From positions 1 through 64,000 of the forward strand of contig JBGURX010000012.1 of assembly GCA_045132235.1 (NCBI GenBank): a DNA stretch of 64,000 nucleotides, written 5' to 3'. A model generated the notes under the pieces. It was not told where the DNA came from, searched no databases, and worked only from the letters and a program-made list of their open reading frames with translations. Numbering within the stretch: position 1 is the stretch's first letter; the number at the start of each line of letters is the position of its first letter. The position numbers were made by a program, and so were the translations under genes. Below, piece by piece: positions 17,598 through 27,084 of this stretch. Origin of the DNA: UBA1756 sp045132235. GTDB taxonomy: Bacteria; Bacteroidota; Bacteroidia; Bacteroidales; WCHB1-69.

Positions 17598-18308
17598 ATG
17601 CCCACCCACGAAACCACCACCGCACTCTTCAACCAGATTGCACCGAAATACGACCTGATGAACCACTTGATGTCGTTTGAGCTGGACCGCCTGTGGCGGC
17701 GGCGGGCGGTGCGCTGCATCGCAGGCAAACGGCAGTCCCTCAAGGTGCTCGACCTCGCCACCGGCACTAGCGACCTCGCCATCGCTATCGCCCGCCGCAT
17801 GGGCGCTGATGGCACCGTCACCGGCGTGGACCTGTCGGAAGAGATGCTGATACAAGGCCGCTTCAAGGTGGCCGACGAAGGACTGCAGAAAAATATAGAG
17901 CTGATAAAGGGCAACGCCGAATCGCTGCCCTTCGACGACGACAGCTTCGACCGTGTGAGCGTCGCCTTCGGGGTGCGCAACTACGAAAACCTTGCAGACG
18001 GTCTGCGCGAGGCCTGCCGCGTGCTGCGACCCGGCGGACGGATGGTCATCCTCGAACTCTCCTATCCCGACAACGCCCTGCTGCTGAAAGGCTACAAACT
18101 TTATGCGCTGAAATTCCTGCCGTGGCTGGGAGAAAAGATCTCCGGCCACCGCGAAGCCTACACCTACCTGCCCGAATCCATCCTGCGGTTCCCCAAGCCT
18201 GCACAGTTCATCCCGATGCTGGAAGAGGCAGGCTTCCAAAACTGCCAGTGCCAGTCGCTGTCGTTCGGCATCTGCCGGCTCTATACGGCCGAAAAGCCAG
18301 CCCGCTAA
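17598..18308 (+). CDS. menG: Demethylmenaquinone methyltransferase (MenG/UbiE)
   Basis: A protein of 236 residues that performs the last step of menaquinone synthesis, SAM-dependent C-methylation of demethylmenaquinone. The frame is open far upstream, across the carbonic anhydrase gene, but the family N-terminus (FNQIAPKYDLMNHLMSF) starts right after the ATG at 17598. Motif I is VLDLATGTSDLAI, followed by GVDLSEEML, GNAESLPFDDDSFD, and the family signature VAFGVRNYENL with VLRPGGRMVILELS. All the UbiE/MenG motifs are present. Bacteroidota use menaquinone, so MenG is the expected role. It converges with the TonB receptor gene, whose stop codon begins at the next base. Confidence 0.95.
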   Translation: MPTHETTTALFNQIAPKYDLMNHLMSFELDRLWRRRAVRCIAGKRQSLKVLDLATGTSDLAIAIARRMGADGTVTGVDLSEEMLIQGRFKVADEGLQKNIELIKGNAESLPFDDDSFDRVSVAFGVRNYENLADGLREACRVLRPGGRMVILELSYPDNALLLKGYKLYALKFLPWLGEKISGHREAYTYLPESILRFPKPAQFIPMLEEAGFQNCQCQSLSFGICRLYTAEKPAR

Positions 18309-20843
18309 CTACTCGCCCATATCCTCCGGATAATCGTTGTTATCCAGAATCTTCTCCATGCGCTTCTTGTAATTGTTGATTTTGTAGCTCACCGACAACG
18401 AGATGTTGAAACGGCCCCGCTCGCGCACGCTATAGGCATAATATCCGTAATTATCTCTATAAGAATAAGTTTCAACCTTATTCTTATAAGAACTCACCAG
18501 ATTGCGCACGTTGAGACTCACCACCAACGCCTTGTTGAGGAACGACTTCTTCACGCCCAAATCCAAAGAGTAGTTGCCCGACTGCTTGCCCTGACCCACG
18601 CCGCCGGAACCCCAGCCCATGCTGCCCGTGGTAATACTGGGCGCACGATAGCGGAAGTTCAGCTGTATCTGCCAGTCTTTCGGCAAGTTGAAGGTCTGGT
18701 TGAGACGCATGCGCCACGTCCAGTCGCGGGCCAGATAGTCGTCGATCTGCTCGTCGCTGTTGACGATGAGCCGGTAGAAGCTGCCGCTGAGCGAGATGCG
18801 CCAGAACTTCCACAGCTGCTGCCCATACACCAGCTCGATGCCGAAGTTCTGACTGCTCTTCAGGTTGCGGTAGGTGGTGAGGGTGTAGGTATGCTCCTCG
18901 CCATCGAGCGTGTCCTGCATAATCTCCGTATAGCGGCTGATGATGTTGTTACGCTGACGGTAATATACTGTGGCACTGAGCGATGACTTCTTGATGGTCA
19001 TCAGGTAGCCCAGCTCCACCGAGTTGACGAACTCGGGCTGCAGGTCGGGATTGCCGCAGCGGTAGTTCTGCTTGTCGGAGACATTGAGGAAGGGATTGAG
19101 CTGCCAGATGTTGGGACGGCTCACACGGCGCGAGTAGCTGAGCTGCAGCGAGTGCTCCTTGGTGATGTCGTAGCGGATGTGCACGGTCGGGAAAAGGTTG
19201 TAGTAGTTGCGTTTGTGCACCTCGCCCGCCGATTTCAAGTCGGAGGTGGTGTTGGCAATCTCGCCGCGCAGACCGGCCTGCAGTTTCAGCTTGTCCCAGA
19301 AGGAGGTGGAGTAGATGAAATACGCCGCGTTGATCCACTCGGTGAAAACAAAATTGTTGCTGCGCGACGGGTCGAGGGCCACCTCTGTGGAATCATCCCC
19401 TTGATAAAATTTATAATCCTCACCCACAGAACGATACGAAAGCTTGTAGCCCGTTTCAATACGTCCCTTCTTCCCTATCGGTGTCACGAAATCGACTTGG
19501 GCAGAGGCGTTGGTGTTGCGGTCCACAGTGACAGAACGCTGGAAAATGTCCAAATGTTCAGCGGGGTAGTCGTAATACTGGAAGGTGGAGTCGGTGCCGA
19601 TGCGGTCGTTGTGGGTATAATAGATGTCGGCGGTCAGCTCCCGTCCCTTCGTCTCGAAGGTCTTCTTGTAGCTGATGGTGCCGCTATAGTTGTTGCGTTT
19701 GCCGAGGTCGCCGGATTTTTGCAAATATTTCTCATAAACCAGCAGCTCGTCCATCCGCACGCTGTCGTCCTCCACATTCAGGTCACTGAAGCCGGAGTTT
19801 TTATTATTGTTATATGAAAAGGTGAAGCTAAGGGTATTTTTGTGGTTGATGGACCAGTCGATGCCGGCGCGCAGGTTGTGGTTGTAGCCGCCGAACTTGC
19901 CGTAGTTCTCCTGAAAGAGGCGGGTGGTGTCGGTGCCGAACCACGAGCGGCGGTCGGTGGTACCGCCGTTGTAATGGTTGTGCCCGCGGATGTCGTAGCT
20001 GAGAAACAGGTTGATTTTGTCGTAGCTGTAGTTGAAGTTGAGGTTGCCGCTATAGCTGCCAAGCTTGGGTTTGTTACGGAAAAACTCCATGCTGCCGCGC
20101 AGGCTCACCATGCCGTTGAAGCCGCTCTCCTTGCGCTTCTTGAGCACCACGTTGAGGATGCCTGACTCGCCATCGGGGTCGAGGCGTGCGGAGGGGTTGG
20201 TAATCACCTCGATGCTCTGGATGAGGTTGGCCGGAATCTGGTCGAGGGAAAGGTGGGTGGGCTTGCCGTCCACGAGGATGGTGACATTCTCGCTGCCACG
20301 CAGGGTGACATTGCCGTCCATGTCCACATCCACCGACGGGATTTCCTCCAGCACCTCCACGGCGGTCGCGCCCTCGGTGGTGATGCTCGACTCCACATTG
20401 AACACCTTCTTGTCGAGGTTGCTCTCCAGCATCTCCACCTGCGCCTTAATCTCCACCCCTTCAAGGGTGGTGGCCTCCTGATCCATCTTGATACGCTGGA
20501 TCTTGAAGACCGGATTCTGCTGGCTGAGGGTGAACGGCTGGGTATAAACGGTGCCATAGCCGAAATATTCAATGCGGAGAAAAGCCTTCCCGTAGGGGAT
20601 GCCTTCAATCACAAAACGCCCCATCTCATCGGTGATGGCATAGGTGATCATGGCAGAGTCGGGCACATTGAGCACATACACACCGGCGTAGGACAGCGGC
20701 TTGGCGTTCTTGTCGCACACACCGCCCACGAGCACACCGGTGGTGGGAGTCACCAATTTATTGTAATCCGTATTTTGAGAAAAAAGTAAATTATTGAATA
20801 TCAATAAAATAAAAGAGAGGATAAAGAAATATTTAAGGCGCAT
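18309..20843 (-). CDS. TonB-dependent receptor, OMP_b-brl_3 type
   Basis: A protein of 844 residues with a signal peptide ending near LLFSQ (about residue 23). Residues about 35-115 form a carboxypeptidase-regulatory-like (CarboxypepD_reg) beta-sandwich (GGVCDKNAKPLSYAGVYV). Residues about 130-235 form the plug (VEVLEEIPSVDVDMDGNVTL, ILVDGKPTHL, IEVITNPSARLD). The rest is an outer-membrane beta-barrel with alternating aromatic strands, as in Bacteroidota proteins of Pfam type OMP_b-brl_3. There is no SusD partner, so it is not an ordinary polysaccharide utilisation locus; cargo is unknown. It appears to be monocistronic. Confidence 0.9.
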   Translation of the reverse strand: MRLKYFFILSFILLIFNNLLFSQNTDYNKLVTPTTGVLVGGVCDKNAKPLSYAGVYVLNVPDSAMITYAITDEMGRFVIEGIPYGKAFLRIEYFGYGTVYTQPFTLSQQNPVFKIQRIKMDQEATTLEGVEIKAQVEMLESNLDKKVFNVESSITTEGATAVEVLEEIPSVDVDMDGNVTLRGSENVTILVDGKPTHLSLDQIPANLIQSIEVITNPSARLDPDGESGILNVVLKKRKESGFNGMVSLRGSMEFFRNKPKLGSYSGNLNFNYSYDKINLFLSYDIRGHNHYNGGTTDRRSWFGTDTTRLFQENYGKFGGYNHNLRAGIDWSINHKNTLSFTFSYNNNKNSGFSDLNVEDDSVRMDELLVYEKYLQKSGDLGKRNNYSGTISYKKTFETKGRELTADIYYTHNDRIGTDSTFQYYDYPAEHLDIFQRSVTVDRNTNASAQVDFVTPIGKKGRIETGYKLSYRSVGEDYKFYQGDDSTEVALDPSRSNNFVFTEWINAAYFIYSTSFWDKLKLQAGLRGEIANTTSDLKSAGEVHKRNYYNLFPTVHIRYDITKEHSLQLSYSRRVSRPNIWQLNPFLNVSDKQNYRCGNPDLQPEFVNSVELGYLMTIKKSSLSATVYYRQRNNIISRYTEIMQDTLDGEEHTYTLTTYRNLKSSQNFGIELVYGQQLWKFWRISLSGSFYRLIVNSDEQIDDYLARDWTWRMRLNQTFNLPKDWQIQLNFRYRAPSITTGSMGWGSGGVGQGKQSGNYSLDLGVKKSFLNKALVVSLNVRNLVSSYKNKVETYSYRDNYGYYAYSVRERGRFNISLSVSYKINNYKKRMEKILDNNDYPEDMGE

Positions 20844-20932
20844 TCAGAATATATTTTCGTTAATAACTTTTTGCTGACCATTTTTTTTTACAAAAGTTTA
20901 ATAAAGAAGACAAATTTTAAAAAAATTAAACG

Positions 20933-20941
20933 TACCTTTGC
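20933..20941 (+). promoter_or_regulatory. Bacteroidota -7 promoter element for recA
   Basis: TACCTTTGC lies 34 bases before the recA ATG in an AT-rich leader and matches TAnnTTTGC. No obvious SOS-box was identified by eye. Confidence 0.65.
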
Positions 20942-20975
20942 ACACTTTTTATTCACCATCTAAAACATCAAAACT

Positions 20976-21977
20976 ATGGAAAAAGAAAACGTCAATGCTG
21001 AGAAACTCAAAGTGCTCAATTCCACATTGGAAAAACTTGAAAAATCGTTCGGCAAGGGTGCCATCATGCGCCTCGGCGACTCCGCCATCGAGAACGTGGA
21101 GGTCATCTCCACGGGTTCCATTGCGCTGGATGCCGCGTTAGGTGTCGGCGGCTACCCGAAGGGAAGAATCATCGAAATCTTCGGTCCCGAATCGTCCGGT
21201 AAGACCACCTTGGCCATCCATGCCATCGCAGAGGCCCAGAAGATGGGAGGCATCGCCGCCTTCATCGACGCGGAGCACGCCTTCGACCGCTTCTATGCAG
21301 AAAAACTGGGTGTGGACACCGCCAACCTGCTCATCGCACAGCCCGACAACGGCGAACAGGCCCTTGAGATTGCCGACAACCTCATCCGTTCCGGCGCCAT
21401 CGACATCCTCGTAGTCGATTCCGTGGCCGCCCTCACCCCGAAAAGCGAGATTGAAGGCGACATGGGCGACTCGAAGATGGGTCTCCAGGCCCGCCTGATG
21501 TCGCAGGCCATGCGCAAACTCACTGCCACCATCAGCAAGACCAAGTGCTGCTGCATCTTCATCAACCAGCTGCGCGAGAAAATCGGTGTCATGTTCGGCA
21601 ACCCCGAGACGACCACCGGCGGCAACGCACTTAAGTTCTATGCCTCCGTGCGCCTCGACATCCGCCGCCAGTCGCAGATCAAAGACGGCGACGTGGCCTC
21701 CGGTAACCATGTGAAGGTGAAAGTGGTGAAGAACAAAGTGGCCCCGCCGTTCCGCACCGCCGAGTTCGACATCATGTTCGGCGAAGGCATCTCCCGCATC
21801 GGCGAGCTCATCGACATCGCCGTCGAAAAGAACATCATCAAGAAATCGGGATCGTGGTTCTCGTACAACGACTCCAAGATCGGCCAGGGCCGCGACACTG
21901 TGAAACAAGTATTAGCCGACAATCCGGAGCTGGCCGACGAAATCGAGGCACAGGTCCGCGAAAGCCTCCAAGCATGA
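20976..21977 (+). CDS. recA: Recombinase RecA
   Basis: A protein of 333 residues that forms filaments on single-stranded DNA, drives homologous recombination and activates LexA-type cleavage. Walker A is GPESSGKTT, followed by FIDAEHAFD and LIAQPDNGEQALEI; Walker B is ILVVDSVAAL; loop 1 and loop 2 segments MGDSKMGLQARLMSQAMRKL and NQLREKIGVMFGNPETTTGG are intact. Starts at the ATG at 20976. It is slightly shorter than the E. coli protein because the acidic C-terminal tail is short. Its stop overlaps the start of the TPR lipoprotein gene (ATGA), so the two are probably co-expressed. Confidence 0.99.
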   Translation: MEKENVNAEKLKVLNSTLEKLEKSFGKGAIMRLGDSAIENVEVISTGSIALDAALGVGGYPKGRIIEIFGPESSGKTTLAIHAIAEAQKMGGIAAFIDAEHAFDRFYAEKLGVDTANLLIAQPDNGEQALEIADNLIRSGAIDILVVDSVAALTPKSEIEGDMGDSKMGLQARLMSQAMRKLTATISKTKCCCIFINQLREKIGVMFGNPETTTGGNALKFYASVRLDIRRQSQIKDGDVASGNHVKVKVVKNKVAPPFRTAEFDIMFGEGISRIGELIDIAVEKNIIKKSGSWFSYNDSKIGQGRDTVKQVLADNPELADEIEAQVRESLQA

Positions 21978-23017
21978 AGAAACTGATCATCCTCATGGCA
22001 GCAGTCGCCATCGGCTGCTGCCTTTTTTCCTGTAAAAAAAATAAAGGCGGCGACGGTCAGGACAACACACCCGTTGATTCGCTTGCCTATTTCACCGACC
22101 AGATCAAGGCGCACCCCAACGATGCCCAATGGTACTACAAGCGTGCCAAGTTCCAGTATGAGCACGGCTTCACTCAGGAGGCCTACGGCGACATTCTGAA
22201 GACCGTGAAACTCGACGGCTCGAAGGCCACCTACTACGTGCTGTTCGCCGACATCGACTATGCGCGCCAGGACTTCGACGGCTCAGAGGAGCACTTGCAG
22301 AAGGCCCTGCAGCTCGAACCCGACAACAACGAAGTGCGCCTCAAGTTGGCGGAGCTGTTCTACTATCGAGCCAAGTCCACTCCGGCCTTGTACGATGAAG
22401 CGCTGCAGCTGCTGGAAGAGGCTCGCAACAAGCAGCCGCACAATCCCAAAGCCTACCTCATCGAAGCCATGTGCTACAAGGAGAAAGGCGACACCGCCCA
22501 GTACCTGCACCGCCTGCAGATGACCATCGACCAGGATCCTAACGAGATAAAAGCGCACCTCGAGCTGGGCTATTTCTACCAGAAGCACCTCGACCCGATC
22601 GGCATCGATCATTACCAGAACGCCCTGCGCGTGGATCCCGCCAATGCCGAAATCAACTACAACCTCGGACTTTTCTTCCGCGACCTCGGCCGCACGGATG
22701 AGTCCAAGGAGCAGTTCCAACATCTGGTGTCCATCCTCCATTCCGGTGAATATGTCGCCAACGCCTACTACCAGATGGGCTACTTCGCCCTGCAGGAAGA
22801 AAGCTACAAGGAGGCTGTCAGCATGTTCACCAAGGCCATCGAGACCGACTCGCAGTTTGTGGATGCCTACGCCGCCCGCGGTGAGGCCCACGAAAACCTC
22901 GGGCAGTTTGACGACGCCCGCGCCGACTACAACCGTGCCCTCCAGCTGGTAGATAATTTCGAGCCGGCCATCCAAGGACTGAATTCCATCGACAAAAAGC
23001 TGAAAACCAAGAAATAA
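21974..23017 (+). CDS. TPR-repeat lipoprotein
   Basis: A protein of 347 residues. The frame extends upstream within recA, but the ATG at 21974, overlapping the recA stop, gives a lipoprotein signal (MKKLIILMAAVAIGCCLFSC with lipobox LFSC). The mature part is nearly all tetratricopeptide repeats, for example LFADIDYARQDFDGSEEHL, INYNLGLFFRDLGRTDESKE, YYQMGYFALQEESYKEA and AYAARGEAHENLGQFDDA. TPRs are protein-binding scaffolds; partner unknown. Probably anchored at the inner face of the outer membrane or in the inner membrane. Coupling to recA may only reflect shared transcription. It converges with birA, with 22 bases between. Confidence 0.88.
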   Translation: MKKLIILMAAVAIGCCLFSCKKNKGGDGQDNTPVDSLAYFTDQIKAHPNDAQWYYKRAKFQYEHGFTQEAYGDILKTVKLDGSKATYYVLFADIDYARQDFDGSEEHLQKALQLEPDNNEVRLKLAELFYYRAKSTPALYDEALQLLEEARNKQPHNPKAYLIEAMCYKEKGDTAQYLHRLQMTIDQDPNEIKAHLELGYFYQKHLDPIGIDHYQNALRVDPANAEINYNLGLFFRDLGRTDESKEQFQHLVSILHSGEYVANAYYQMGYFALQEESYKEAVSMFTKAIETDSQFVDAYAARGEAHENLGQFDDARADYNRALQLVDNFEPAIQGLNSIDKKLKTKK

Positions 23018-23039
23018 GCCTTATCTGTTAAAGCGGTTT

Positions 23040-23789
23040 TTACATACAATACCTCACCTCTTTCATACCGCAGCACCACTTCTCCCCTGCCCTGCCTTCG
23101 AGCAGCAGGCGGCCATATTCGTCCACCCCGACGATGCGCGCTTCCACCTCGCAGCCGCCGATCTCGTAGCGGTGCCATTCGTTCATTCGCCAGAGTGAGC
23201 CGAGGTAGTCGGCTTCGAGGCCAGACCAGCCGTCGGGGGCGAGCCTGTTGTAGCTGGTGCGCAGTTGTGTGCGCAATTCCTCCGCCATCTCTTCCACACT
23301 GTACTCCCGTTCTGTTAGCAACGACAGCGACGTGGGGTTGGGCAGCCAGTCGGGGAAAACTCTTTCATTAATATTCAAACCAATGCCCGCAATGGTATAG
23401 CCCAGCGCATCCCCGCACACCGAATGTTCTATCAGTATGCCGGCTATCTTCTTGTTATCCACATAGATATCGTTGGGCCATTTGATCATCACCCCCTCCA
23501 CATAGCGCGACAAAAAATCCTTCACTGCAAGGGAAAAATACTCGTTGAAGACGAACTGGCAGGCGGCGGGCAGCGGCGGACGGAAATAGATGGATGCCAG
23601 CAGGTTGAGTCCCGACGTGCTGTGCCAGCGGTTGGTGCCTTGTCCGCGACCTGCAGACTGATAGTCGGCCATCACCATGAAGAACTCTGGCAATTCATTA
23701 TTATCCAAAACATTACCCTGAATCCACCGCTCCAAATCGTGGTTGGTGGAACCCGTTGATGGCACCCGTTGTACGTTGTTTTGAATCAC
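23040..23789 (-). CDS. birA: Biotin--[acetyl-CoA-carboxylase] ligase
   Basis: A protein of 249 residues, catalytic-only form without the N-terminal HTH of E. coli BirA. It links biotin to the carboxyl carrier protein. Motifs present are STNHDLERW near the start, the GRGQGTNRW biotinyl-AMP loop (GRGxxxRxW), IKWPNDIYV with KIAGILIE, and GIGLNINE; a short C-terminal SH3-like domain follows. The start at 23789 would be a GTG only 3 bases from a -7 promoter element, so either the message is leaderless or translation begins at the in-frame GTG at 23765. It is divergent from the DUF4197 gene. Confidence 0.93.
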   Translation of the reverse strand: MIQNNVQRVPSTGSTNHDLERWIQGNVLDNNELPEFFMVMADYQSAGRGQGTNRWHSTSGLNLLASIYFRPPLPAACQFVFNEYFSLAVKDFLSRYVEGVMIKWPNDIYVDNKKIAGILIEHSVCGDALGYTIAGIGLNINERVFPDWLPNPTSLSLLTEREYSVEEMAEELRTQLRTSYNRLAPDGWSGLEADYLGSLWRMNEWHRYEIGGCEVEARIVGVDEYGRLLLEGRAGEKWCCGMKEVRYCM

Positions 23790-23792
23790 ACG

Positions 23793-23801
23793 GCAAAATT
23801 A
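23793..23801 (-). promoter_or_regulatory. Bacteroidota -7 promoter element for birA
   Basis: TAATTTTGC on the minus strand, directly before the first possible start of birA. Its position argues for a leaderless message or for a start further in. Confidence 0.5.
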
Positions 23802-23834
23802 TAAAAAATGCGCCAATCTTTTATAATAAATTTG

Positions 23835-23843
23835 TATCTTTGC
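23835..23843 (+). promoter_or_regulatory. Bacteroidota -7 promoter element for the DUF4197 gene
   Basis: TATCTTTGC, 16 bases before the ATG at 23860. It is divergent from the birA promoter about 35 bases away. Confidence 0.65.
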
Positions 23844-23859
23844 AGCCAAATTTTGTAAA

Positions 23860-24567
23860 ATGAAAAAAATAATCTTCACCCTCTTCGTCCTGCTCGCCGC
23901 ACTGACATGGTCGTGCAAGGACACTTCCGGAGACTACATTGAACAGATGTACACCGACGCCATGCTCAGCAAAGGCGCAACCGCCTGTATGACAGTGGCC
24001 AAGGACACTGCCATTGCGCACGTTTGCATTCCCGACGGCATGACGCCCTATGCCATCAGCTTCCCGAACAGCGGACAGTACCGCGCCGTTCGCGACACGC
24101 TTGCCGAACTGGGGCGCAGCGATTTGCTCGATACGCTCTACAGCCGCATCAACCGCTCCTGCGAGCTGATGGGCGACAATGCCACCACCACCTTCAACAC
24201 CGCCATCAATGCCCTCGTGTTCGAAAACCCGTCAGACCTTGTATATGGTCCGAACGACACGCTGACGCAGTACTTGCGTTTATATAAGGGAAGTGAGATA
24301 CAGAGCGGATTGGCCAGCGCGCTGTCCACGCATTTCAACACCACTGGCACCACCGCCACGTGGAACGAGATCATCGCGTTGTACAACGCCAACAGCACCT
24401 CCACACTGGTCATCGACCTCAACAGCTTCGTGGCAGGCCGCTTCATGGACGCTCTCTTCACCGAGATGGCTGCCGAGGAGCTGCTCATCCGCACCGACGC
24501 ATCGCACCGTGTGACCGAGAATTTGAAGAAAGTGTTCGGAGAGCTGGGTGAGGGCGACAAAAAATAA
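23860..24567 (+). CDS. DUF4197 lipoprotein
   Basis: A protein of 235 residues with a lipoprotein-type signal (MKKIIFTLFVLLAALTWSC, Cys at about 19). The mature protein matches the pattern of DUF4197: NRSCELMGDNATTTFNTAI, then the DTLTQYLR segment, the DLNSFVAGRFMDALF segment, and the closing IRTDASHRVTENLKKVFGEL. The function of DUF4197 is unknown. It is probably anchored in the cell envelope. A promoter precedes it and the phosphofructokinase gene follows after 48 bases, so read-through into glycolytic genes is possible. Confidence 0.8.
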   Translation: MKKIIFTLFVLLAALTWSCKDTSGDYIEQMYTDAMLSKGATACMTVAKDTAIAHVCIPDGMTPYAISFPNSGQYRAVRDTLAELGRSDLLDTLYSRINRSCELMGDNATTTFNTAINALVFENPSDLVYGPNDTLTQYLRLYKGSEIQSGLASALSTHFNTTGTTATWNEIIALYNANSTSTLVIDLNSFVAGRFMDALFTEMAAEELLIRTDASHRVTENLKKVFGELGEGDKK

Positions 24568-24615
24568 CATTTACACAAAATATTGAAAATCAAATAATAA
24601 CATCATCATAATCCC

Positions 24616-25854
24616 ATGATTCAAGACAAACTTTTCGCCGGCAAGACGCTGGCCATCCTTTCGGGCGGCGGTGACACCCCTGCCATCAACTCCAGTATCG
24701 AATGCGTGCGCAACCGTGCCTCCATGCTCGGTTTCAAGGTCTATGGCATCCTGCGCGGCTGGAAGGGCCTGCTCGGCGACGGCGACTTGGTGGACCTCAC
24801 CAACATCCCGTACGACGGCATCTACGGCGGCACCGGACTGCTGTCGAGCCGTACGAACCCCTTCCCCAGCAAGAAAAACCCCGAAGACCGTTCACAGCAA
24901 ATTCTCAGAAACATAGAGCGTTACAAGATTGACGTGCTGGTGACCATCGGCGGCGACGACACCAACGGCGCGGCGAAAAAGATGTACGAGACCTACGGCA
25001 TTCCGGTCATCGGATTCCCGAAGACCATCGACAACGACCTGCGCACCCGCACCATACACCACTACAACGGTGAGGACCACGAGACCGTGCTTTGTCCGGG
25101 CTTTGCCTCGGCAGCCATGGCCATCAAGAAACTCACCAGCAAGTTGCACACCACCAACGAGTCGCACCAGCGCATCATGGTGCTGGAGGTGATGGGCCGC
25201 GATGCCGGTTGGCTTACGGGAACCGCCACCTTCGGCGGCGCCCAGATCGCGCTGATCCCCGAGGTGCCCATGACTGCCGAGCGCAAGGATTTCTTCTTTG
25301 AATTTGTGAAAGAGCAGTACCTCCGCTCTCCGAAACGCGAGCTCATCATTGCCGTGTCGGAAGGTGTGCGCTGGTGGAACGATGAAACCCAGCAACTGGA
25401 GATGGTGTATGCCAGCTCCGACCTCGACGAGTACGGACATCCCCGCTTCGGCGGCGTGAGCGGTGTGATTGCTTCCGAAATCAACCGCCGCATCGGCATC
25501 GAGGCGCGCGGCCAGATCTCCGGCTATATCCCCCGCTCGGGCAAATGCTACGAGTACGACCGCCGTCTCACCTCCACCCTCGCCGACAAGGTGACCGACT
25601 TGCTGCTGCGCCAGGACTACGGCAAGATGCCCGTGATGAAGGACATCGTGACCTACGACGAGCTTGAAGAGTATCACACCTCCGCCATCGACATGGGCAA
25701 CATCGGCAACTTCCCGCTTCCCGACGACTACTACGACATCAACCAGTTCAACTTCACCGACAAATACACCGACTTCCTCACCCACATCATCGGCAAGCCC
25801 TACCGTATGGAATTCAACCACATCTTCCCCACCGTCATCCCTGAAGACCTTTAA
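24616..25854 (+). CDS. 6-phosphofructokinase, probably pyrophosphate-dependent
   Basis: A protein of 412 residues that phosphorylates fructose 6-phosphate in glycolysis. Motifs are ILSGGGDTPAINS near the start, GGDDTNGAA at 112-120, PKTIDND at 135-141, and MGRDAGWL. In the PFK family, Asp after GGD (here GGDD instead of the GGDG of ATP enzymes) together with Lys before TIDND marks pyrophosphate as phosphoryl donor, so a reversible PPi-PFK is predicted. Length is above the 320 residues of E. coli PfkA and fits the longer PPi/group III forms. The GH57 amylase gene follows after 48 bases, suggesting a shared role in storage glucan use. Donor choice is inferred from motifs only. Confidence 0.9.
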   Translation: MIQDKLFAGKTLAILSGGGDTPAINSSIECVRNRASMLGFKVYGILRGWKGLLGDGDLVDLTNIPYDGIYGGTGLLSSRTNPFPSKKNPEDRSQQILRNIERYKIDVLVTIGGDDTNGAAKKMYETYGIPVIGFPKTIDNDLRTRTIHHYNGEDHETVLCPGFASAAMAIKKLTSKLHTTNESHQRIMVLEVMGRDAGWLTGTATFGGAQIALIPEVPMTAERKDFFFEFVKEQYLRSPKRELIIAVSEGVRWWNDETQQLEMVYASSDLDEYGHPRFGGVSGVIASEINRRIGIEARGQISGYIPRSGKCYEYDRRLTSTLADKVTDLLLRQDYGKMPVMKDIVTYDELEEYHTSAIDMGNIGNFPLPDDYYDINQFNFTDKYTDFLTHIIGKPYRMEFNHIFPTVIPEDL

Positions 25855-25902
25855 CATCCTCTCCATTTTCACCGAAAAACAACAGAACCCAACATCCATC
25901 CC

Positions 25903-27084
25903 ATGCAAAAAATCTGCTTCCACTTTCAAATCAGCCAGCCTTTCCGTCTGCGCACCTACCGTTTTTTCGACATCAACCAGCACCACGACTATTTCGACGA
26001 GTTCCAGAACAGCTACTTGGTCAACCGTCTGGCGGAGCGTTGCTACCTGCCCGCCAACCGTCTGATGCTGGACCTGATACAACGCTATCCCGGCCGCATT
26101 GCGGTGAGTTACAGCATTGCGGGCAGCTCCATCAAGCTGTTTCAGGAGTACTGTCCGGAGGTCATTGAGAGCTTCAAGGCCCTGATAGCGACGGGCAGTG
26201 TGGAGATCACGGGCAGCACCTTCACGCACAGCATCGCGTCGCTGCACAGCAAGAGCACCTTCACCGAGCAGGTGCGGCTGCAGGAAAAACTTTTACAGGA
26301 GGTTTTCGGGGTGAAACCCACCACCTTCTGCAACACCGAGATGATCTATTCGGACGAGATTGGCGAATGGCTGTGGGAGATGGGGTACCAGACCGTGCTG
26401 ACGGAGGGTGCGAAGCACATTTTGGCATGGCGTTCGCCCGGCTACCTGTACTGCAATCCCTTCCAGACCGACTTGAAGCTGATGCTCCGCAGCTACGCGC
26501 TGTGCGACGACATCACCTTGAGGTTCAACGACAAAAGCTGGGACCAGTACCCGCTGACGGCCGACAAGTACCTGTCGTTCCTGAAGGCGGTGCCCGCCGA
26601 CGTGCCGCACATCAACTTCGCCTTCGACTACGAAACCATCGGCGAGTACTACACCAAGGAGACCGGCATCTTCGACTTCTTCCAGACGCTGTTCAGCCGT
26701 TTTGCGACGAGCGACGAATATCGGATGATTATGCCGAAATCCATCGAAAAAACTGACGAAAAATACACCACCGTGAACATCCCGTGGCCCATTTCGGGCA
26801 TGGGAGAGGAGAAAGATACGGAAGAATGGATCGGCAACGAGCTGCAGCAGGAGGCCTTCGAGCAGCTGTTCAAGTTGGAGCCGTTGTACTTGGAATCGCG
26901 CAACGAGACGGCCAAGCTCAACTGGCTGCGACTGCAGGCAGCCGACCACTTCAACTTCATGAGCACCAAGTGGTTGAGTAAAAATTCGGTGAAGAGAAAT
27001 TTCGATGTTTATCCCTCTCCCTATCAGGCATTCATCAACTATATGAACGTGCTGAACGACGTAAAAATCCAGCTCTCGAAATAG
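25903..27084 (+). CDS. Glycoside hydrolase family 57 (alpha-amylase type)
   Basis: A protein of 393 residues without a signal peptide, hence probably cytoplasmic and acting on stored or imported alpha-glucan. GH57 conserved regions are visible: a short FHFQISQPFRLR start, the TGSTFTHSI segment, FCNTEMIYSD with the predicted nucleophile Glu146, and FAFDYETIGEYY with the predicted acid Asp242. The His of region 1 is replaced or shifted relative to archaeal members (HFQISQP). In Bacteroidota such enzymes usually sit near a glycogen-type synthase; here the neighbour is PPi-PFK. Specificity (amylase, 4-alpha-glucanotransferase) cannot be told. Confidence 0.88.
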   Translation: MQKICFHFQISQPFRLRTYRFFDINQHHDYFDEFQNSYLVNRLAERCYLPANRLMLDLIQRYPGRIAVSYSIAGSSIKLFQEYCPEVIESFKALIATGSVEITGSTFTHSIASLHSKSTFTEQVRLQEKLLQEVFGVKPTTFCNTEMIYSDEIGEWLWEMGYQTVLTEGAKHILAWRSPGYLYCNPFQTDLKLMLRSYALCDDITLRFNDKSWDQYPLTADKYLSFLKAVPADVPHINFAFDYETIGEYYTKETGIFDFFQTLFSRFATSDEYRMIMPKSIEKTDEKYTTVNIPWPISGMGEEKDTEEWIGNELQQEAFEQLFKLEPLYLESRNETAKLNWLRLQAADHFNFMSTKWLSKNSVKRNFDVYPSPYQAFINYMNVLNDVKIQLSK

